The notes under the pieces are model-generated. The model was not told the origin of the DNA. It saw nothing but the letters and a program-made list of their open reading frames with translations, and ran no database searches. From contig OY727102.1 of the NCBI GenBank assembly GCA_963402885.1, forward strand, positions 16,802,001 to 16,866,000: a stretch of 64,000 bases of DNA. Reading direction: 5' to 3'. Of the stretch, positions 47,301 to 59,300 are shown piece by piece (the first letter of the stretch is position 1; every line of letters starts with the position of its first letter). A program made the translations under genes and the position numbers. This DNA comes from Antedon bifida (taxonomy: Eukaryota > Echinodermata > Crinoidea > Comatulida > Antedonidae).

Positions 47301-50300
47301 TTGAAGCCCTCCTACTGGAATAGGATATGACTTGCGACAAATAGGGCATGTTAGCTTACCGTTGTTGGTTTGAACCCATTTCTCCAAACACTTCAGACAG
47401 AAAGTATGGAGGCAGCTAAGTGATTTAGGTTCTTCTAGCCTTTCGTTACAGATGGAACATTCTAGTACTTTTTCATCTGAAAGTAGATTTACATCGTTGC
47501 TACTAGCCATCCTGCAATAGTAATTTCTTTATGTTATAATAAATCCTATTATAGTGGCTGTTCTTCTCTAGCCCTCTTAAGTGTGAATAAAAGTCACTAA
47601 CATAGATCCACAATAAACCAACTACCAAACTGAAAACTGTTTATATACAGTTCCACTTAACTATACATTGAATTAACTACATAAAAACAATTCAATATAT
47701 TTAAATACCTTATACATTCACAGCTCAATAATGTATCTAACTGTATCAAAACTGATCTTTTACAGCAATTGAATAAATTTGATCTTGTTCTTAGTATTTG
47801 ACCAGAGTCATGTACACTTCATGTGACGATTTTGAAATGAGTAATACAAAACACGGAACTTAAGCCATACAATTCAACACCGTATTGCATAAAAATTGTA
47901 TTATGTTGTAATAATGACGACAGTGCCAACTGTTACCAGTATCGTGTTTTACAACACCTTGTCATTTCCAATTTTGTTCAAAAAGAAACAAAAATAATAT
48001 TAATACAGCTTTACAAATAGTACAGTACTACAATTACACAATATTTCACAATGCATTGTTCTTTACCTCAAAGCCCAACAACATGTGGTGACCTTTTTCT
48101 ACAGACTTCCGAAATTCAGATATTTTGTTTTTTCATTTCAGTGTTTTAAAACTCTTACATACAAGGGTACTGCACATGCAGTTTATACGGAAATCATTGA
48201 AATCAAAACTTTCACAAATTAGAAAATAAAAAAAAAATTCATCAAATATTTTTAATAAGATTCAAATAAAAGTTTCCCATTTGTATTTAATTAATCAACC
48301 TTATTAACACAAAGGTTACAATAGATGAACTAAAAGAAATTTCAACAAGTACCATATTGGCGTTAATATTAGAAACAATACCATACACAACAATCAGACA
48401 GCAATATTATAAGTAGAGCGGAGTAGTTGAAAAGTTTACAATAATATGCATAAACAATAAAAGTTGCCATCACTGTTACCAGAATATATTATGTTATCAG
48501 AATATATTACTGTTAACTAATACTATATGCATAGATAAACAAATACAAGTAATACAAATATATAATAAATATTGATATATATTTTTTTTTTAAGAGTTGC
48601 AGAAGGTGAGCTGTTACTGGTTGCTGTGTTTAGTCTTCTTGAGAGCTTGTTGTCGTCGGCTCCACTTGTTAAAGCTACAGCTTATATACAGGTTGGTTAC
48701 TATAGTAAAAGGTGGTAATGTTGCTTGGTGCCTTGCTTAAATCTCAGGTTGTTTGGTTCAATTCCAGCATTTAGTTATTTACTAGGATATTTAAACTAGC
48801 ATATACCATATAAATCTCAATCTCACCCCTTACTTCAGGCTTTTCTTAGTAAATCCATTATAAATATGCAATTTCCCTCAAATTCCCAGAGACTATATTT
48901 AGTCATATACTGTATTATATTAATTATAGTTTATACTTTTTTTTTGTTTATTTAATTTATTGAATGTTAAATTCAATAATTTCCTATATATTTTTTAGGG
49001 TATATAAAATTCTCTTTATTTTCTATACTGTGTACTTTTTATTTTATTTCGACAGCTTGAAGAGTTAGCAAAAGCAAAGAGTTTAACGATGTCAGCACTG
49101 TATGTTAAATTTAAGCATTCGGTATGCAAATTCCTTATTGAAGCATTACACGAAGCACATTCCATCAGTGACAGTCAAAAAGAGAATCTTTCCATCATCG
49201 CAGAAATCTCCCGAGTGTTTACGTTTAAAAATATTAACTCCTTTCTTGAAGTAAGCTTTCCATTTTATGAAAAAAAATAATGTTGGTTTTTATTTCTACT
49301 AAATCTGTTACTGAAAATGAATATTCTGGAATATATATGTATAAAAATACAATTCATCATCCATTAAATACAGTAGAAATTTTATTTTGGAAGTCTTCTA
49401 AGGTGACTCTTTTAACACTAAGGAGACACACCACACAAAGTCACCTTGTGGTGAGCGAGTGAGTGGCCGAGCGGTTAAGACAGCCGAATGGTAATACTTA
49501 GCCGTAACGCAAGTGTTCAACCACTCGCTCCATGGTTCTGGTGGTAGAACAAGTCTTCTCGAATACTAGGACTATAAACCCTAGGTCCAGTGTACACATC
49601 TAGTTCATGTGAACCTAGTACATCCTTCAAGATGAGTGGAGGTTACCCCAGTGTACTAGTATACACACAGCCACTGTCACACACAGACACTTCATAACTG
49701 GGTTCTCTGGGAGAACAATCTTTGACTGAAGAGGCCACCAGTTTAAAGAATAAATAATAATTAATATAATTTGGAGACACAATAGATTTTTTGTTAGCAG
49801 TCTGATTTGAATTTCCAAAAGGACCAATAGAACAAGCACAAGCACCAAATCAAATCCATGTTGGGTATAAAATTACAGTATTGTACCACGCTTCAAGGGG
49901 CATACTGCAAACTATAATCGACCAATAAACCTTATATTAAAATCACTATTCTGCTTGCCTTTCTTATTTAGAGCTCATTGAAGTTTACCTTACCTCATAT
50001 TGTAAGCAAAGCTACTCCAGCAGCATCATCTGTGCTCAGGCTGATTGCAAAAACTTTAAATAAGGTATTTGAAAAAAGCAAAATTATTAGTTTACTAGGC
50101 CGAAAAATGTTTCTAGTACTAGTACTGGTTCAGGTAACTGTCTACATAGAGACATCTGGTAGCCATTGACATAAAGTGTACACAATATGTTTTTGTTTTT
50201 GAGAGTGATATACCACAGTTTGTAAATGAGGAGACCAGGTTTTTATGTATTTTATTTATGGGTAGTACAGTATCTTCAGTACAATGACTGTTTTACTATG

Positions 50301-53300
50301 GTGGTCCGGTATACAGTACAAAAACATTGTCAATTGAAATTGATTTGAAAAATTACTATTATTATGTGGGGGCGTGTGGTGTAGTGTGTTGGGCGTTGGA
50401 CTACTGATTGTGAGATCATGGTTCGACTCTAACTCTCGCCGCATTGCTTGTATCCTTAGGCAAGACACTGTACTTTACATTTGCCTGTCTCCACCCAGGT
50501 GTATAAAATGGGTACCAGTTAGATCAAGACACAACATTGCACTGATTACTAGCTGTATTATAATATATATTATACGTGTTTGATCCAAAAAATGACCAGG
50601 GTGATAATGTGCACCCCATTGAGAGCTTGCTTATATGCGCTATATAAGAATGAACTATTATCATTATTTTCAGAGACACAGGGAAATGTTGGTGGACAAT
50701 TTCAAGTACATTTTCTCATTCCTTGTAAGGACATGCAATAAAGCTGAGCTAGAGACATCTCTTCACTACATTGAGGTAAATTGATGCAATTATATATTTT
50801 CACAAAATGGCGATTGATCTAATTATTTAAAGAAATTAATAAATGAATAGATAAGGAAAACAAAAATAAACAGTTGGTTTGATGATATTAAGCTTGTTTT
50901 CCACTTGGCGAATATATTTGCACAGACATACCTTTATAAGCTCTATGATTGGTTGTTCAATTTTTTGCGTCACTTATATGTATGAATGCACATTAAGACC
51001 AACTCAGATAGCGTTGTACGACAATCAACTCGTCTGGAGAAAAGTTAATATGTTTAAAGGCGATAACCTAAAAACTACGGCCAACTCTATCTCAAGACGA
51101 TTCGTCTCGTCGGAATTCAACTCAGACAGCACCGATGAGTCAAGACGTTTGTCGGGCCTCATCGTTACAATGCTGTCTGAGTTGGCCTTTAGCCAACACT
51201 TTCTATTTGTGTAAATTGATTCGGCTAATGGAAAAAAGGCTTTAGGAAGAGGTTAAGGTGCCCACAAGTAGTCCAAGACATGTACAGCATTGTGGTTAGA
51301 TTTGCAAACTTGATCAACTGTCGAAATACAGTTTTTGGAACTTTCCTAATCTTACAGCGTGAGACCGATGTAGAGATGGGCCGGTTGATCCGCATGGAAG
51401 TCCAGAATCTGCACAACCAGTTACTCCTCTACCTTGGACAGAACTTCTTGCAGGTGTTCAATGGTCTGGTTATGCTAGCCTCTAAGGATGAAAATTATAA
51501 AGGACCTAAGCCTATCACAAAGGCTGAGAACATGGCAGACTTTTTGCAACCAAGGCTACTTGGCATTCTAGCTTTCTTTGATTCACAGCTGTTGACCAAT
51601 AGCATTGCTCTAGAAGACAAGAAATTGGTAGGCTTGCATTTGATCTTTTTTTTTTCCATAAATTCTTTGCCTTTCTCGCATGAGTTCAATGGTGAATTTC
51701 AAAGATACTAAAGATATTTTAAAAATGCATTTCATAGAATGTTTTTGCTTGTAAAAATTTTTTTTTTAATCATTTTAATATTTTTCTAGGCCTTGGAAAG
51801 TTTGGTCTCAATTATGAAGTTAATGGGAGCAAAGCACATCACAACAGTGAGAGTCAAAGTAATGACAACCCTAAAGATTAGCTTAAGATTCAAAGAACAA
51901 GGGTTTCCCATACTGAGCTGCAGGGCATGGGATTGTTTTGTGAGGAGGTAAGATTTTACCTGGAAGTTGAATTTCTTTGTTTATTTTATTTTATTTATAG
52001 CAGATATAACTCATACATACTACTACTACAAATGAAAATTGTATTTATTAAAAAGATTATTATTCATATGTTCATCTTTCCAGTGTGGATCTACCATCGC
52101 TTGGTCCAATGTTAAGCCAGATAGTTATCACTTTGCTTCCCCTATTACATCAACTACCAGAACAGGTGGCTAGCATCTACCATTATCTTATTGTAGAAAA
52201 CAGGTAAAAACACATTTTTTTACATTTATTTATCCCAATATGACTTAATTTATAACTGGCAGTCTTGTATTGTATGTTCACAAAACTTTGAGAAATGATT
52301 CTAGGTCTCCTAAACACTAACACTAAATCAGCAAAATTTTGTTCGGGATTTTTGCAATATTCCCGCAGCCGGGATTTTTGGGCTGTATTTGGTAAAAATA
52401 TCCCACTTGTTTATGGTAAAATTTTAATCAGGATTATCTTGTACTAAGATAAAGATTAAACTGATTCACATTGCCATAGTAATTGGCAACATTTTGGTCA
52501 TTTGATTTTGTTTATGTATACCGTTTCTTTCTCTTTTTTCAGAATAAAGTATGTGATAAATCGAGTACTGTTGTACAACTGATAATTATAATAATTGACT
52601 TGATTAACCATGTTGTTTGCTTTACTAACAATGTTCATTATTTATTCGATATGATTATTTTTATTAATATCGTAAATGATTGAACAACCGATCTGCCGAT
52701 AATATGTCATAGATATTATAATATAGCCAGAAATGTGAGATTTCCAGAACCCTCTGCAATACTCATCCGGCATTATTAGCTGTGTTCCATCTTTTATGAT
52801 TTGTTGTTTATGATTTAATAACGAGTTAAAAACAGCAATTTGGAGTTGGTTTTTTATGTTATTGTTATGTTTTCATTGTTTTTTATGATATTGGTTGACC
52901 AAAAGTTGAGTTTTATTAACTTGTGAAGGTATTAAGCTATTGGTTTCCTAGCTGATGAGTGCAATATGCGCTCCTACATAGACAATGTATGTTTCGTTTT
53001 ATGCAGGACATCCAATCAATAGTCACCTCCCTGACTTTAAGAATCAAAACAGCCATAACATCATCGACAATATTTCCCCTTTAAATCTTTGATAATTAAT
53101 CATTCTCAATAATAATTTTATAATATAAAATAATCCTTTTTTTAAAGTAATTGTCAAACATTTTCTAAATAACTTAAATGAAGGTGATGATATGATTTTC
53201 CTAGGATAAACCCATTTCAATTCAAGTGTTTTTCACTTAATGTTGTTTTCGAAATGACTCCTACAAATATGATTATTATGTCTCTTATTAACGAAAAGAG

Positions 53301-56300
53301 AGCGTAATATATTAAAGGTACGTACAATGTGTTTTTTTTTTACTGATTATACGTTTTGATCCAGAATTTTTTATGGGAATAGTCTTAAACAATATTATTT
53401 TATTTCTAATACTGTACTATTCTATTATTTTCTAGGCAAGTGTTAAGCTGTCATTTCCATGAACTCTACTTCATGCCAGAACTACCTGAGCTGCAAGAGG
53501 TTCAGAAGATTCTCCAGGAACATACGGATGATCCTAGAAGTCAAACAGACTTAAGAACCCAACTAAGCCGCTCTATCAAAGCCATCACTCACGAGAGTAT
53601 GGATGTCAGAGTTCACGCTCTATCTAAGCTGAGGGATCTTTTGCGTGATAACCAGGTACTGTAAATGAGGCTTGGTGTTAATAATAATAATTTCAGCCAA
53701 TACTATTGATTCATATATTGAGTGTAATTTAAATTTTCTAATGTGCAGTCAACTTGCAACAAAATTTCTTACCCTCCTTGGCGGCTCTATTTGGTTGCTG
53801 ATTGCATTGTCACAGGTTCAAGTCACTCCTCAACCATTGTTCTGGTGGTAGAACAAGTTCTCTCGGATAAGGACTTAAAACTGAAGATCCAGTGTACACA
53901 TTTGGCTCGTGTGCACTTTAAAGAACCCAGTACATCTTTCGGAAAAGTAGGGGGTTACCCCAGTGTACTGGTCAATTCAGACCCTGTAGTTTTGGACAGA
54001 CAAACGAGCGCCGTTTGGTGGCAGCACTCTTCACGAAGGGACCATTAGGGGAGTAGGTGATGCTCTAGAACAAACCTAAAGCTCTGTTTACACTATCAAA
54101 CTAGTTTGACAAAAATATGGTAGTGGTATCATGTCTATTTTATGTCACATAAAGTTTGATAGTGTACACAGAGCTTTAAGCTCTTTTGAGAGAAAGTTTT
54201 ACTTGTGTGTTTATTCCAGGCATCTTTCCATGAGTTTGTAATTGGAAGTGAGACTGTTGACCCAATTGTTTCCAAGCTTGTAACAGTTGTAAGTATTTTT
54301 CAGTTTATAAAATTTCTTTACACTTGGCAATTTAAAATTGTTAACAATTAATTAATTTTGCTTTTAATACACATATGGTTTTTGTTAGAGTTTGGGTGGG
54401 AGACCATCTGGAAATATCAGGTGCTGATATAGAGCTGTTGTCCTATTAGGCATTTGAAATGAGGCATTTGAAATCAGCACTGCTGACTCTTATGGCAGCC
54501 CTGCATCTAGCATCTGCCTCAGACGTATTGGCCCATGCCTTTCCTCTGGTCAAGGTGGGCACTAGACGAGAGAATCCCTTGGAGAATGATAGCCAAAGGT
54601 GCTTTAAACAGTTATGGCTTAGTTTCATCCATCATTGAGATGAATGTAAAAACTAATTGAAATTGTCATTCATGACAGACGTTGGCCTAAACAAAAATAA
54701 AACAGGTTTTTGTGATATAAGAAATACACATTCTTCTTTTTAAAAATAGATGTTGTCAGGGTGTCGGGATTCGAACCAGACAACTCGTAGTCTGTATGCA
54801 GAGTGTCTGGGAGAACTTGGAGCAATTGATCCTGGTAGATTAGACTTCAGTTCTGACAGAAAAGAGGGGAAAAATTCTAAATTCCAGGTGAGAGTTGAAT
54901 CACGGTCACATTAGGGAGGTTTCGCACTGCTATGAATACGATATTGAAAATATAAGTGTTCTTTTTGGTTATGTGCCAAAACCCAGAGATTATTGTTTCT
55001 ATATTTTTTTTAGGGAGATGTGAATGATATAAATTTTGCGTTTAAGCTGATAAGTGAGCTAGCTAGAGCCTTTCTAGCAGCAGAGGACACAAGAGCTCAG
55101 GACTGCTCAGCCTATGCCATACAGGAACTTCTGCAGATATACAATTGCCAAGAGTCTAAGATTGACAAGTAAATATTCATCTTTCATTTGATTTATATGT
55201 GGCTGTATTCACCAATTACACATATACATGACATATTTTACCTAGGTCATTAAATATTTTAAGTAAGGATTTCCCTTACTCACTAATAATAGAATGTTTT
55301 TAGGCATGCCACTTTATCCTAAATGTTAAATGGTGAATACGGCCACTGGGTCTCAAATAAACTCCACATTGTATTGTGTACAATTTCTCTGTCTCTCACA
55401 TTGGCAGATAATACAGCTTACGTTAGTCAATCTATCAACCATTGATATGTTTATCTATTCTTGGTAATGCTCTTAATTTAAAAAATGTGCAGATGAAAAT
55501 GCCATGTTACACATGTACACCTCAATAGACAGACTTACCAAGGTTTATGTTGTGATACATAGTACAATTACTTATCTATATTGTATCTACCTATTTATCT
55601 ATTTAGCCCTGGCAGTAAGCTGTGGAAAATGTTCCCAGAGCACATTCAAGAGATTATGCTGCCATTGTTACACACAAGATACGTGCCCTCCCGCCAGTCA
55701 ACCTGGGCTAGCCTTACTAAGCCTATCTATCATAGTAAAAGAGGCAAGAACTACAAAGAATGGGTCTGTACATGGACAGGCTACTTAGTGAGCAAGGTAA
55801 TAGCATTCTTTCTATTTAATGTGAATTACTGTATTTATTCGAATAAACAGTCTAGGGGTTTTAAGAGGGTGGAGGGATGCGTTTATTTTTTGGGTGTAAA
55901 ATGGTTACATACATACAATCAAATAACCCTCAATATATGAAAAAATGCAACACAATTAATATTGAGAAGTGATAAAGTAAAGTAAAAATTGTATAAAAAT
56001 TCTTCGTAATTGTAGATCATGTCAATCAATGATATATAGACAGTACCATTTAATTATTATTATTATGATATAAAAATCAGAATATTTGAGTATTGTATAA
56101 AGAGCTATGTACGTAATGTAAAATACACATTTATAACAACTAGAATAAGATGTGTAATTTGTAACTATTCTTTTCACAGGTCAAACAAGATAAGCCAGCC
56201 AAGGTGTTTCGTTCATGTAGCATGATTGTCAAACATGACATCAAATGTGCGTTGTTTCTCCTACCTCATATTCTACTGCATGTGTTACTCGGTTTTAATG

Positions 56301-59300
56301 ATGAACATAAAAATGAGGTAAGTTTAATTTCATGTCCTCCCTGATAAGTAGTAATGCACCTTTCACATCGCCTGAAAATACACTCTGGAGTTTACACACA
56401 CCGGGGCATCAACATCAGCGCCTGAGGCCCCGGTTTAAGGACCCTAGTGGCCCTCGCACGCTCGAGATGTTTTTCGGCATATGTTAATGCCTGTTTTCTC
56501 CTCTGGCTGCTGTTCAGGGACCCCTGTAAACTCTGAGGACCCCAGGGTTTAGGGAGCGCTTATAGCCATAGCGCCAATGGCGTTATGTATGGTGTGTTTT
56601 ACCTCCAGAGTTTTGCTCGGCAATGTTAAAGGGCTATTACATTTAGATGTTACAGTGATTACACAAGGTTGTCTACTGGACCTAAAAGAAAACATTCCCC
56701 TCCGTCTAAATTGACCAGTTTTCTAAAATAGAAATGTTGTCTGCTATAGTGTCTATCTATAGTGTATGAGGTTATATGTTTTTTATTCAAATTTTAACTT
56801 ATCCCATACAGTTAACATTTTATGCTATTCAATTAGTTTCTCAATATGCAATCCTTTAAGTTTAATTATTTAGTTACCACAACCTAAAGGCTGTTATCTA
56901 TAAAGATATCATTGTATCTACTTTATAATTAAACCATTACCAATATTTATTATTAAATCTATCTAATTTATACACAGATTTGTGGTGAGATCTTGGCAGT
57001 GTTAGCTCATGCAGAGAAGATAGATGATCAACACGTTGATGATGTCTGTCAGATGTGCTCACAGACTGTCTTCTCAGTTCTTGACCATTTGACCCAATGG
57101 CAGGGTCATCGCATTCACATGTTGACAAGTACTAGAAATCCTAGGATGGTGCATAGTGGTAGGTAACACTGTCAATTGATTACAGCTGCCTATAAATTCC
57201 AGGGTTATGGGTTCAATTCTTTAAAAGCACTAGAAATTCTAGGGTGATGCATAGTGGTAGGTAAACTGTCAATTGATTGCAGCTTCCTATAAATTCCAGG
57301 GTTATGGGTTCAATTCTTGAAATGCACTAGAAATTCTAGGGTGATGTATTAGTGGTAAGTAGAATTGTCAATTGATTGCAGCTGCCTATAATTTCCAGGA
57401 TTATGGGTTCAATTCTTTAAAAGCATTAGAAATTCTAGGGCGATGTATTAGTGGTAAGTAGAATTGTCAATTTATTGCAGCTGCCTATAAATTCTAAGGT
57501 TATGGGTCCAATTCTTTAAAAGCGCTAGGGATTCTAGAGCGATGCATTAGTGGTAAGTAGAACTGTCAATTGATTGCATCTGCCTATAAATTCTAGATCA
57601 CTGGTTCAGTTCTAGAAAAATACTATAACTACAAATCTTAGGACGATGCATAGTGGTAATATTGAACTGTACATTTTTTTTAATAATTTGTTTGTACTTT
57701 TTTCAGAAGCAGTCCATGAATCTGATCGAGAGTATAGATTCATTAGCCAGTTCTTAGATCAGATCCCTCAGAGTGTTCTAGCCAAAGCATCATTTCACTG
57801 CAGAGCTTATACTAGAGCTCTTATGCACCTTGAGAACTCCATACATAAGATGGATATTGAATCTCATCTTGGCTTCTTGCAAGTAAATAAATATTATATA
57901 TTGTTCATACTATTTACATTGGTCAATCAAGGTAATCTAACAACAGGATGCTGAGCTCTGGAGATCAAAGGGTTTATCTGGTTCCACTCATCTTTACAGA
58001 CATCGCGCGCCACAGAGAATGTGTACATAGTACAGTACTGTTGGTAGTTGTTGCAGCCAGACATAAGATCAAAGGACAGTTACGAGCTCCTATCTTGGTA
58101 TGGCGAGCTCAGCGTCCTGTTGTTAGATTGCCTTGGGTCAATTAACCAGAGTGGATTTATAATATAACTGCTGCTGTAAATTAAAATAGCACTGTGTTGA
58201 TAAATGCTTACCACAATCGCCGGCCCTTGATTCAGATCATGGCTCTACCTCAGTTTCAGTACACTACTTAAACATCATATAATACTTGGTTTGGAAAGCA
58301 TGGGTTTTCCATTCTATAATTGGCGAAGTGTGTGCTGTTTGATTGCGTCAAAATGAAATTTTTAAAAACAAGAATCTCAAACCTCATTTCATTTAGTTTC
58401 ACCTCTAATTCATAAGATATGCCCTTGAGATTTTAATAATTTATTCTTTAATAATTATTTCATGTTTTAGAAAATTTATATAACAATGGATGAGCCAGAT
58501 GGGGTGGCTGGAGTGTCTGCAGTTCGCAAAGGAGAACCTAGCCTACGTGAGCAAATATTTGATCATGAAAGTATTGGTAAGGAAGGATTTTTGTATGGTT
58601 GTAGTTTGGTTTTAAGCTCTGTTTACACTATCAAATTTTTTGATAAAAAAAGTGTGATGTGCCCAAATATGGTAGTGATATGCCCAAATACGGTAGTGAT
58701 ATGACATCATCATGTCCATATATGGACACATCACATTTCTTTGTCACATAACGTTTGATAGTGTAAACAGAGCTTTAAAGTACTTGTCTATCTGGATTTT
58801 AACTGAATAATATTGTATAATTTATGTCATAGGTCAACTTGTTGATGCGAATGCCTGCTATGGACGGGCTTCACAACTTGAACCTGATAATGTCTCATAC
58901 CACAAAGGCTCAATACGTACCTCAATGGAAGTTGGTCAACTAGATGCCGCCCTCTATCATGTCAACAGTATATTAGTAGAGAGGTTTGTAATATTTGCAG
59001 GTTAAAAATGATCTCCAAAAATTGATTTTTATATTGTATTCATTGTATTCACTTTACTTGCTAATTTGTTTATTTTTAGACCGGAATGGAAATCTCAACT
59101 GTCATCGTATCGCATTGACGCTTGTTGGAAGCTTGCCAAGTGGGACACGCTAGAAAGTCACCTACAGAATGAAAGTGCCAACTCTACAGATTGGAAAGTT
59201 GGATTGGGCAGAGTTCTCTTAGCAGCCAAGAAACGGGTATATATACAGTCAACTCTCCCAATACCGGACACCTTTTGGCTGGCCAAATAAGTCTGGTATT

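Noticed and set aside
51280..51357. Upstream extension of ATR exon 26 (open frame from an ATG)
   Set aside because: Acceptors upstream are out of phase with exon 25, and the conserved protein starts at the CTTACAG acceptor ending at 51357.
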